DNA from: Thermocrinis ruber
GTDB lineage: Bacteria > Aquificota > Aquificia > Aquificales > Aquificaceae
Reading direction: 5' to 3'
Assembly: GCF_000512735.1 (NCBI RefSeq)
Contig: NZ_CP007028.1
Location: 868,001-932,000, forward strand
DNA: 64,000 bases
Shown: positions 35,100 to 42,882 of the stretch, piece by piece
How positions within the stretch are numbered: position 1 is the first letter of the stretch
How the letters are laid out: every line of letters begins with the position of its first letter
Program-made: the position numbers and the translations under genes
The notes under the pieces: generated by a model
Told to the model about the DNA's origin: nothing
The model's input: the letters and a program-made list of their open reading frames with translations, nothing else
Database searches by the model: none

Positions 35100-36755
35100 A
35101 TGGTGCTAAGTATAGCAGGTAGCAAAAACTTTAGCGAAGAAAAAGCCCATAAACTCTACATAACTCTGGAATGTATGCTGGAGTTTGAAAAGGAAGAAGA
35201 GAAAGAAAAAGTATTAGCTTTAATGCGCAGGTTTTCTTCCGCAACAAGATATGCATACAAAAGACTGTTAGAGGGAGTAGCAGAAAAAGAAATAGAAAAA
35301 GCAACTCAAGAAAAGCATAAACTAAACGCAAGGTATGTGAAAGACGCTGTCTTAATAGCAAAGCAAGTGCTAAAGTCCTGCATGCAAAGAGGTCAAAATC
35401 CCAAAAAGCTTGTGTTTGGTTCAAGGGAGTTGTTTGAAAAGCTAAAGAAGAAACATCTAACAGGCAAACGTAGAGAAAAGCTACGCCAAAGGTGGGAAGA
35501 AAGGAGATATTGCTACCTCTACTCAAGAGGAGAAAAGTTCCACAAAGGAAACCTAAACCTTAGGTTTGTAAATTTGAATAACCAATGGCATCTGAGGATT
35601 AACTTAGGAAACGGTGAGTATGTATGGGCTAAGGTTGTAAGGAATGCAAAGAGACACAAAGACAAATGGATTGACTTTACATGGAGACTTTTGGAAGCGG
35701 AAAAATCAGGTGAGTGGTTTGCGTATAACGTGAGGTTGAAGGTGAGAAATGGCAAGTTTTACGCACAAGTCAGTTGGGAAGAAAAGACTGTAGAACCTGT
35801 TATAACTAAAGCTTACGGAGTTATAGGTATAGACATCAACGCTTATCCCTTTCATTTAGCTTTAGCTTATGTATCAACGGACGGGAATTTAGAAAAGTTT
35901 GAACGCATAGATTTAAGGGAGATGGAGGGCAAAACCAAAAATCAGCGGGAACACATAGCATGGCATATAGCAAGGCAAGTGGTAGAGAGGGCTTTAGAAA
36001 ATGGAAAGGCTATTGTTGTGGAAGATTTGCAAAAAGTCCCTAAGGGCAGAAGAGGAGACGGTTTGGCTAAATTAAGGAGAAAACTCCATAAATGGGCGTA
36101 TAGGTCAGTCTTAGAGAAAATTGAAGTCTATGCAAGGAGTATGGGAGTTCAGTTGATAAAGGTCAATCCTGCCTATACATCAATCATTGGCAAGCTTAAA
36201 TATTCTCCCATGTTAGGCATAGACAAGGATGTAGCGGGTGCTTATGTAATTGGCAGGCGTGGGCTTGGGTTTGAGGAAAGGCTTCCCAAGAATTACAGGG
36301 AACTACTCAAGGACAAGGAGTTTTTGGCGTATGCTATTGCTAAGGTGGATGAGAGGATTAATAAGCTGAAGAGTGAGTTAAAGAGAGAGACCAACGAATA
36401 CAAGAGGAACGCCCTCAAGGAGAGGGTTAAGCGGTTAAGGAAGTATCTTGAGTTATTGCTTTCCTATACACGGGACAGCGGGAAGAGTGAGCCAGCTACC
36501 CAACAAGCGGTTAATCGTGAGATGAAACCGATGAGGGGTAGGGCAAAGTCCCTACAAAAAAGCTGGCGAGTTCTTTCCGTAGCCCTTGCGGTTTTGCTTG
36601 CCACTACTTGCCTTGAGTGGTGTAGGGACCACTCTCCCTTGAAGCGTGTTTTGATTTCAGGGGATTGGGCAAGGGTGGCTGGCAAGGGTAGTCCCTCCCT
36701 TCCAGGTCAGGGGACGACTGCACAAAATAAGTGCAGTTTTATACACTTTGGGTGA
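35100..36755 (+). CDS. tnpB: TnpB, RNA-guided nuclease of IS605-type element
   Basis: This RuvC-type protein has the acidic triad at Asp245 (VIGIDINAYP), Glu308 (AIVVEDL) and Asp375/377 (NPAYTSIIGKLKYSPMLGIDKD). The typical AYVIGRRGLGF follows. The CxxC zinc finger of classical TnpB between the last two motifs is absent, as in some thermophile lineages. The frame stays open to 551 residues, and its last 90 or so codons overlap the structured right end (likely the guide-RNA region), so the true C-terminus may be functionally shorter. It appears intact. A relative lies at 63248. Confidence 0.85.
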   Translation: MVLSIAGSKNFSEEKAHKLYITLECMLEFEKEEEKEKVLALMRRFSSATRYAYKRLLEGVAEKEIEKATQEKHKLNARYVKDAVLIAKQVLKSCMQRGQNPKKLVFGSRELFEKLKKKHLTGKRREKLRQRWEERRYCYLYSRGEKFHKGNLNLRFVNLNNQWHLRINLGNGEYVWAKVVRNAKRHKDKWIDFTWRLLEAEKSGEWFAYNVRLKVRNGKFYAQVSWEEKTVEPVITKAYGVIGIDINAYPFHLALAYVSTDGNLEKFERIDLREMEGKTKNQREHIAWHIARQVVERALENGKAIVVEDLQKVPKGRRGDGLAKLRRKLHKWAYRSVLEKIEVYARSMGVQLIKVNPAYTSIIGKLKYSPMLGIDKDVAGAYVIGRRGLGFEERLPKNYRELLKDKEFLAYAIAKVDERINKLKSELKRETNEYKRNALKERVKRLRKYLELLLSYTRDSGKSEPATQQAVNREMKPMRGRAKSLQKSWRVLSVALAVLLATTCLEWCRDHSPLKRVLISGDWARVAGKGSPSLPGQGTTAQNKCSFIHFG

Positions 36756-36760
36756 CCTGG
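36702..36760 (+). other. Nested stem-loops at the right end of the TnpB element (candidate omega-RNA 3' scaffold)
   Basis: An outer 8-bp stem pairs CCAGGTCA (36702-36709) with TGACCTGG (36753-36760), ending at the inferred element boundary. Inside it a 6-bp hairpin, CTGCAC (36718-36723) with GTGCAG (36731-36736), has a 7-nt loop. In this element class, right-end RNA overlapping the tnpB 3' end is processed to the guide RNA and the bases just beyond are the guide. Here those bases would be Argonaute sequence. Confidence 0.6.
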
Positions 36761-37929
36761 GAAAATCTATCAAATCAACGGGTCTGTTAGGAAAGTTTTA
36801 GAAACTCAGGACTGGAAGCCCATAATTAGAAATCCTCGTATCTCTGTGGGTTTTCTGTATTTATACACAAACAGAAACTCATTGAGAGATTTGGAAAATA
36901 GGGCACGAATTATAGAAAACACTGTGCTTAAAAGAGTTTCTTCTCTTGGTCTTTACATAGATCGCTTAAAACCTATTCCTATACCTATTCCAACAGATGT
37001 GAAGGAGTTTTCTTTATTACCTCACGTAGGAGATTTAGAGGGTTCAAATACCTTCTTATTCGTATTAACCGATGCTTCAAAACTTGATGACGAACTTTAC
37101 TTAGATATAAAACGTGATTTGTTGGAGTTTGATATTCAAAGTCAGGTTATCTACTACAGAACAAATGTAGGAGATAGGTATGTAGCCTGTAATTTGATGC
37201 TCGGCTTACTTGGTAAAACAGGAAACTATCCATATTTTCTAAAGGACTCTTCAAACAAAGTATTTGTTGGTATAGACCTTTCAAGAAAGGCAAGGAGTTC
37301 AAATAAGGGTATCGTACATGCTGTGGGCACTGCTATCATCGTGGATACTTCTGATGGAGGAACTATAACTTACAAGAATATTAATGTTCCTGCTGGAGGA
37401 GAAGCGGTAGAAAAGGCTTATGTGAAGAGTTTAGCTAACATGCTTTACAAATACAAGGATAAATTCATTGTCATTCATAGAGATGGAAGAATGGGTGTGG
37501 ATGAGCTTAATGCTTATGTGGAAGTCTTTAGTAAACAATTTGGAAGAGAAAATTTTGCTTTAGTAAGCATAATAAAGTCTGGAACTCCAAGGATTTTGCA
37601 GATAAACAGCAATATAGTGGGCAATCCTCCTAAAGGGTGTGCTATTTTGCTTTCTGAACGAGAGGCGGTTATTTCTACTTACGAGGTTAAGGAATCGTTT
37701 GGAACCCATATTCCCTTGAGGATAAAAGTCCTGTATGGTGATTATCCTTTAAATGAAGCTATAGAGGATGTGCTGAGGCTTACACTTCTAAACTTCTCTT
37801 CCTTTACACTGAACAAGTTGCCCGCCACTGTAGCTTTTGCGGATAGGATAGCATGGTATAACTTGCACGGCATTGGTCCAGAGGATACAGATGGAAATCT
37901 TTTCTTCCTATAGCACTCCAATAAATACG

Positions 37930-38095
37930 GATACAACAGGTGAGAAATTACCTCCATATTTGAGACTTCCTAAAAAATCTGTGGTCTATAGCGTAGCCAT
38001 AAAGGTAAGCAAGTAAAATAATCCCTTACATCTACCTGCCTTATACCCTCTTGTTCTTCGCTTTTGCAAACCTCTGCATACCTAATCGTTGCCTT
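37930..38095 (-). mobile_element. Remnant of the 15.9-16.8 kb insertion sequence (right end, inverted)
   Basis: On the minus strand this stretch matches the transposase 3' part and right end at about 16600-16790 (TATGGCTACGCTATAG, TCTCAAATATGGAGGTAA). Only the last part is left. It directly follows the Argonaute stop codon. Confidence 0.7.
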
Positions 38096-38126
38096 TATCC
38101 AGCGTGATCTACCTTATAGCAATCCT

Positions 38127-38178
38127 GTTAATTTGTTAATATGTTGATAAGCTTGTTTATTAACATATTAGCCAAATA
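38127..38178 (+). repeat. 51-bp AT-rich repeat, left copy (partition-site-like)
   Basis: GTTAATTTGTTAATATGTTG and the following TTGTTTATTAACATATTA resemble the sequence at 45753-45803 in direct orientation at most positions. Inside it TAATATGTT (38139-38147) and AACATATTA (38163-38171) form a perfect 9-bp inverted repeat. The right copy lies just upstream of parA, which suggests a ParA/RHH binding region. The two copies enclose the whole CRISPR-Cas locus. Confidence 0.6.
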
Positions 38179-38183
38179 ATCAG

Positions 38184-38219
38184 CTGAGGCCGTTCTATAA
38201 ATTTACAAGTTCTGAAGAT
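38184..38219 (-). other. Conserved trailer beyond the left CRISPR array
   Basis: Read from the array outward, the sequence CATCTTCAGAACTTGTAAAT and the following TTATAGAACGGCCTCAG closely match the sequence beyond the far end of the right array (45678-45715). So both arrays share not only leader and repeat but also the leader-distal flank. The inner motif TGAGGC-N-GTTCTA also occurs at 54486, 58654 and 63182. Confidence 0.55.
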
Positions 38220-38914
38220 GTTTTAATCCCCAATAGGCACTTGATAAACATACAAGGCAGTGGTGCAGAACTCTGCAAAAAAGCTAGTTTCAATCCCCTA
38301 TAGGCACTTAATAAACATGAAGGCATAGACTTTCATCACGCTAACCTCCTGACGTTTCAATCTCCTATAGGCACTTAATAAACCGAATTTGACCCTCTAC
38401 CTACTGTGCTCCCTGCATAGTTTCAATCCCCTGTAGGCACTTAATAAACAAGCGGGCTTGATAAGCTTGAAGCGAGAATCAAGTTGTTTCAATCCCCCAT
38501 TAGGTACTTGATAAACTTCGGGAAATTATTTTAGTCAAATTTTCCAGAATGTGTTTCAATCCCTACTAGGTACTTAATAAACCTTCAGGTAAAGATGCTG
38601 GATCGGACTCTACAAGTTCGTTTCAATCCCCTATAGGCACTTTATAAACGGTCATTGCCTCCAAATATTTTTTTTTGTGCTGTTTGGTTTCAATCCCCTA
38701 TAGGTACTTAATAAACCCACCGCACCATCAGGCAGAATGTCTTGTTCAGATAGTTTCAATCCCCTATGGGCACTTAATAAACTTTGTTTGCGAAAGAAAG
38801 CGTGGGTGCGGAGGTGTAGTTTCAATCCCCTATAGGCACTTAATAAACTTTGTTTGCGAAAGAAAGCGTGGGTGCGGAGGTGTAGTTTCAATCCCCTATA
38901 GGCACTTAATAAAC
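38220..38914 (-). CRISPR. CRISPR array, 11 repeats and 10 spacers, transcribed leftward
   Basis: There are eleven 30-nt repeats (starts 38220, 38287, 38354, 38420, 38486, 38553, 38620, 38687, 38753, 38819, 38885; the fifth has one extra base). In the transcribed sense they begin GTTTATTAAGTGCC and end GGGGATTGAAAC. Spacers are 36-37 nt. Repeats decay toward 38220, so that is the old end, and the leader is at 38915 upward. The two leader-proximal spacers (38783-38818 and 38849-38884) are identical. Confidence 0.95.
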
Positions 38915-39020
38915 CAGACATTCGCATTATCTATCATATTCAGTTGCCAACTTAGAGACAAGGGACTTTTAAGAGTCCCTCTACTTCATTGCCCTCATGA
39001 CTATTATAAAGCATTTTCCC
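38915..39020 (-). promoter_or_regulatory. Leader of the left CRISPR array
   Basis: About 105 bp are the near-perfect reverse complement of the right leader (45405-45512). They contain the palindrome AGGGACT...AGTCCCT (38961-38980) and a minus-strand TATAAT-like -10 box at about 39003-39008. That box overlaps the cas3 stop codon. Confidence 0.85.
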
Positions 39021-41280
39021 CTCCCTTAATGCGGAACCCTATTTCACCATCATAATACAAGCCTACATTCTCCCTTCTAACTACCCGAATTTTTAGTCTG
39101 TCATCTAATTCAATCTCACTATCTTTGCTTAGTGCCACGCTTATTACATAACTGTAGAATTCAGCCTTTAACTTTTCAAACTCTCTCTTTGCCTCCCACA
39201 AAGAGATTTCTTTTCTTTGCCGTTGTTCCCAAATTTCCTTGACTGCATTAAGCACACTCTCCGCTTTATAATCAACAGCCACAAAAACATCCTCTTTATA
39301 GGGTTGGTCTTCTATCAGCTTAAAGTTTTTATAAAGAAAGTCGTGTTTAATCCTATCCAATGCTTCAAGCAGTTCATCAGACTTGTCGTGAGATATTTTT
39401 GTCCATAGTGTCTCAAAATACTCATCTATCACATCCAAAAGCTCCCTTTCCGTTAGTTCTTCGGTTAAAAATTTTTCAGTAGCGGAAAGCAAAACAATAT
39501 CATATATTCGCCTTGAGTATTCCCTTCCGTTATCATCCACAAGCTTTACCACTCTTACCTCTCCCAATCCTCTAAATCCATGCCTATTACACCTTCCCGC
39601 AGATTGATTTATGCTATCTAAAGGAGCAAAATCTCTACACACTACATCAAAGTCTATATCCACGCCCGCCTCTACCACTTGCGTAGATACCACCACCTTA
39701 TACTTCCCTTGTTTTATCTGTTCTATTCTTTCCCTTCTTTGTTTTGGGATCACCGCAGTGGAAAGGTAAGCAATATCCACATTCACCAAGTCTTTAAGCT
39801 TCCTATAGAATTCCTGAGAACTTTTTATGGTGTTTAAGATTATCAGGAAAGTTTTGTCTTCCTTTCTTACCCTCTCTGCCACCTCCCGTGCTAAATCTTC
39901 AACGGTCCTTTTCTCAAGATCGGGAATTACTCTGAACCGCTGCAAACCTTCCCTGTATTTGGCTTTATCAACTAAATGCAAAACATGGTCTCCCTCTTCA
40001 AACACAAAAGGATTTGTAGCGGTCATCAAAATCACCCTACTGTTTAACTCTTCTGTAAGCTTTTTAAAGCATTCCTTTACAAAACGCCAATATCTATGCG
40101 GTAAGGCTTGCAGTTCATCTACTATTACCACACTGTCCTTAAGCTTGTTGAAGCGTCTAAGATAGGAGTTCTCCGCCCCAAGAAGTGCGTATAAGAATTG
40201 ATGGAAAGTGGTCAAAATAACACCCGAGTTCCAACCCTCAAAGAATACCCTTGCGGTGTCAAAATCGTATTCTCTTTCTCTATCTCCCTGAAAATAGCCA
40301 ATTTCGGAAAGATGATGATGAACTATAAGTTCTGTGCTGTCTTTTAGACCAATACCTCGTAAAACCAATTCCGTTTGGTCTATTATGCTGAGGAAAGGAA
40401 GACTATACACAATCCTTTTTAATCCAAGGTTCTTAGCAAGCCCTGCCGCAAAAGATAGCCCCGTGAGAGTCTTACCCATCCCTGTAGGGAGCGTGAGTGC
40501 GTATAGCTTGTAGTCCTTGGCGATAGGCAGTTTTGCCATCACCTCTTTAAAAGCCTCTTCCCTCTTTTGATTTATTTCTGAATCGTTTTTTCTAAGCTGT
40601 TCTCTGTATATCTCTATTCTTTCCAAGCTTAAAACCCGTGTTTCAGGGACGCTATCCTCTTTACTTCCAGCCTGCGTTTTGTCCGCATCAAGCAAAACAG
40701 AAAAGAAAAGATTAAAGTCAAACAACCCTTTTTCAAGTTTCAGTCCACCCACAATCCTTCCAAGATTGCCTACTATCAATTTTAGCCGATTTAGGACTTC
40801 TTCTCCCAAAAAGGCTTTGCTTTTTATTCTTTCAGGGATATCAAGCAACTCCACAACTCGGTTGAACTTTTCCACCTCAATTGCTTCTATTTGCTTTAGG
40901 AGAATGTCCCTTCTTTCCTTTGATAGGAGGTCATCAAACGTGTTTTTTAGTCCCTTTAAATCTGTGTGATGTTTCAGAGGATATAGAAAGCATTCTGTTA
41001 GCCTGTCATCAAATCCTAAAGAGTGTGCGAGGTTCAAGCAATACACCGCAGAAAGATAGGAATGGTCTGAAAATTTGGTCTTCTTACCACTCAATATGTA
41101 ATCCTGAAAATATTTAGTGGATTTACCAAAGTCGTGGAAAGCCAAGGGAACATAGAACCATTCAGGGATATTCTCTCCATAAAGCTGTTTGGCAATCTTA
41201 ATAACTCCATTTATATGGTCTTCCATAAAAACGTTGGGATGGGAATAAAGTCCGCTACACATGGGGCATAAAACAGACAC
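39004..41280 (-). CDS. cas3: CRISPR-associated helicase/nuclease Cas3 (type I-B)
   Basis: Cas3 unwinds and degrades target DNA recruited by Cascade. The 758-residue protein has an N-terminal HD nuclease (HINGVIKIAK and FHDFGKSTKYFQDY, about residues 25-60). A superfamily 2 helicase follows with Walker A GMGKTLTGL, motif II VVIVDELQALP, TATNPF, and STQVVEAGVDIDFD...NQSAGRCNRHG. It overlaps cas5 by 26 bp, and the start could be a few codons further in. It is last in the cas operon; its stop codon lies inside the array leader. Confidence 0.93.
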   Translation of the reverse strand: MSVLCPMCSGLYSHPNVFMEDHINGVIKIAKQLYGENIPEWFYVPLAFHDFGKSTKYFQDYILSGKKTKFSDHSYLSAVYCLNLAHSLGFDDRLTECFLYPLKHHTDLKGLKNTFDDLLSKERRDILLKQIEAIEVEKFNRVVELLDIPERIKSKAFLGEEVLNRLKLIVGNLGRIVGGLKLEKGLFDFNLFFSVLLDADKTQAGSKEDSVPETRVLSLERIEIYREQLRKNDSEINQKREEAFKEVMAKLPIAKDYKLYALTLPTGMGKTLTGLSFAAGLAKNLGLKRIVYSLPFLSIIDQTELVLRGIGLKDSTELIVHHHLSEIGYFQGDREREYDFDTARVFFEGWNSGVILTTFHQFLYALLGAENSYLRRFNKLKDSVVIVDELQALPHRYWRFVKECFKKLTEELNSRVILMTATNPFVFEEGDHVLHLVDKAKYREGLQRFRVIPDLEKRTVEDLAREVAERVRKEDKTFLIILNTIKSSQEFYRKLKDLVNVDIAYLSTAVIPKQRRERIEQIKQGKYKVVVSTQVVEAGVDIDFDVVCRDFAPLDSINQSAGRCNRHGFRGLGEVRVVKLVDDNGREYSRRIYDIVLLSATEKFLTEELTERELLDVIDEYFETLWTKISHDKSDELLEALDRIKHDFLYKNFKLIEDQPYKEDVFVAVDYKAESVLNAVKEIWEQRQRKEISLWEAKREFEKLKAEFYSYVISVALSKDSEIELDDRLKIRVVRRENVGLYYDGEIGFRIKGGENAL

Positions 41281-41989
41281 CTACCTCACCGCTTGGCATT
41301 GCAACAAACCACAACTTTTTAAACTTACCCTCTATAGTAGTGTTTGGCTCTTTCGGATACAGCACCTCCGTATAGCTTGCGGTCCTGTCCTCTTCCATAC
41401 GATAGGGTATAAGTTCTTTGCCAATCTTTATAGAAGTAATCCTCAAATCCTCCAACAACTCCAGAGGGCATACACTATAACACCTACCCTCTACATCTTC
41501 CAACTCTTTAACTTCAAACGTCCCAACATACTCTATCTCAGCTATATGTTCTGAAGTGCCCAAAACAGGCGTATAGAAAAACTTTCTCAGTTCTAAATGT
41601 TCTCTCAGTGTTTCAAAAACATTACCATCTCCCAACACAAAGACCCTGTAGCGTGGGTCTTTTACCAACTGTTGAATAACTTGAGTTCGTGCGGATTCCT
41701 CAGCCTTTGACTGAGCTTTTAAAGATGGTTCAAACCCTCCACCTTTTCTTTTTGTGTTTATGAAATTCACAGAAATTGTAAGAGTTTTTACTGGGCTTAA
41801 GATTTGGACTGCAAATTTCAAATCTTTGGTGTGCGTTAGGTATTCTTCCCTTTCTAGCCCAATTATGGCACCTACCAGACCACGCAGGACAGTAGGTGGA
41901 GGAAAGGGATAGGTTAGGGCAGAAGAGGTGGTGTAGAATTTCCTAAAATGTCCTAAGCTACCAAAAACTTCAAAGACCAAAGCTTCCAT
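41255..41989 (-). CDS. cas5: Cascade subunit Cas5 (type I-B)
   Basis: This 244-residue RAMP protein starts MEALVFEVFGSLGHFRKFYTT with the family N-terminal signature, followed by SALTYPFPPPTVLRGLVGAIIG. Cas5 binds the 5' handle of the crRNA and caps the Cas7 backbone. It overlaps cas7 by one base and cas3 by 26 bp. Confidence 0.9.
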   Translation of the reverse strand: MEALVFEVFGSLGHFRKFYTTSSALTYPFPPPTVLRGLVGAIIGLEREEYLTHTKDLKFAVQILSPVKTLTISVNFINTKRKGGGFEPSLKAQSKAEESARTQVIQQLVKDPRYRVFVLGDGNVFETLREHLELRKFFYTPVLGTSEHIAEIEYVGTFEVKELEDVEGRCYSVCPLELLEDLRITSIKIGKELIPYRMEEDRTASYTEVLYPKEPNTTIEGKFKKLWFVAMPSGEVGVCFMPHV

Positions 41990-42882
41990 CAGAATTCCAG
42001 CTTCTCAACCGTAATACCTTGAAATGCCTCCTCAATAGAAGGTTCTACACGCAACTCCTCGTCAGCAATATACCTGATTTTCTCTACTTTGTCCTTAAAC
42101 CTTAGTATCTTCTGTGCTAATCTTTCAAGAGAAAGCTTGTAATCTTCGGGACCTCTTATCTCCTCATCGTTCTTATCAGACACAACATCCACAGCCCTAT
42201 GAAGTCCTCCTATCAAGTCAAGGGACCCTTCTTTATGGACTACATCAATCAAAAGCCTTGACGTGTGTCCAATCTTTGACCCAGTAAGCAGAACACTACC
42301 GCCCCTATGCCCTATCCACAGGGCTTTTAACATAATCTCAAAGTCCTCATCCGTCATTCTTGTATGCTCCGCAGCATTTTGGTTAGCCACACCATAAACC
42401 GCAATAAGACCGTAGGCTATTCTATAATCGTCAAGCATGGTGCCCTGTTTTTTTCCTTCTTTTGAAGGCATAACGGTTGTTCCTTTTATGTTCAGCATCT
42501 TTACCCTATGCAGGGATACTCCGTATGCAAACTGAACAGGGCCCGTCCAATTCCAAGGGTTTTTCTTAACTGCAAAAGTCCCGCCAAAAAGCCTGATATC
42601 TATGTAGGTATCTAATATCCTGTCCCTGTCCAAATTACCAACCTTCTCCTCTTTTGTCTTTAACTCTCCGTTGTCCTTCCTTTCTTCTATGATAAAGACA
42701 TTGTACCCCATTTCCGCAAGCGTATCCCTTATAGTCCGTTTTATCCTCGCATCCCTTACAAATACCCTGCCCGTCTCCTCATCGTAGCGTGGCCTGTTTT
42801 CGTCCAAAGGATCCCCATTAGGATTTGCCATACTCACATCATACAAAAAGAGTATTTCGTGCCTTCTACTAAGGATACTCAT
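41989..42882 (-). CDS. cas7: Cascade backbone subunit Cas7 (Csh2 family, type I-B)
   Basis: The 297-residue protein matches the Csh2/Cas7 pattern: EILFLYDVSMANPNGDPLDENRPRYD near the N-terminus, RDARIKRTIRD, then FGGTFAVKKNPWNWTGPVQFAYGVSLHRV. Multiple copies coat the spacer part of the crRNA. It overlaps cas8b by 4 bp. Confidence 0.93.
   Translation of the reverse strand: MSILSRRHEILFLYDVSMANPNGDPLDENRPRYDEETGRVFVRDARIKRTIRDTLAEMGYNVFIIEERKDNGELKTKEEKVGNLDRDRILDTYIDIRLFGGTFAVKKNPWNWTGPVQFAYGVSLHRVKMLNIKGTTVMPSKEGKKQGTMLDDYRIAYGLIAVYGVANQNAAEHTRMTDEDFEIMLKALWIGHRGGSVLLTGSKIGHTSRLLIDVVHKEGSLDLIGGLHRAVDVVSDKNDEEIRGPEDYKLSLERLAQKILRFKDKVEKIRYIADEELRVEPSIEEAFQGITVEKLEF

Larger units (their letters stand above)
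35053..36760 (+). mobile_element. IS200/IS605-type TnpB-only element inserted in argonaute
   Basis: The ends are deduced from where Argonaute coding stops and resumes in the same frame: after GGTGGTGG on the left and at GGGAAAATCTAT on the right. No target duplication is visible, as expected for this class. The element has a short left end of about 47 bp, tnpB, and a structured right end. It carries no tnpA, so excision or movement would need a TnpA elsewhere. Confidence 0.82.
34097..37913 (+). pseudogene. Argonaute, split by a TnpB element
   Basis: The two pieces together form a long prokaryotic Argonaute of about 700 residues, close to Aquifex Argonaute (706). The first piece (34097-about 35053) holds the N, L1, PAZ and L2 regions. 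The second (about 36760-37913) holds MID (SQVIYYRTNVGDRY...GKTGN, matching guide 5'-phosphate binding residues) and PIWI. The four catalytic residues are present: Asp in FVGIDLSRK, Glu in GGEAVEKAY, Asp in HRDGRM and Asp in FADRI. The reading frame would run VVDGGG-GKIYQING across the insertion. As it stands only a PIWI half could be made, from a GTG at 36846. It is therefore disrupted but otherwise undecayed. Confidence 0.9.

Noticed and set aside
36846-37913. Independent short Argonaute starting at GTG 36846
   Set aside because: Argonaute-like sequence continues in frame upstream of the GTG back to the element boundary, and no ribosome site precedes the GTG. It is the 3' part of the split gene.
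38652-38927. Open frame of 91 codons with repeated LLSAYRGLKLHLRTHAF
   Set aside because: It is translation of CRISPR repeats and the duplicated spacer, not a protein.
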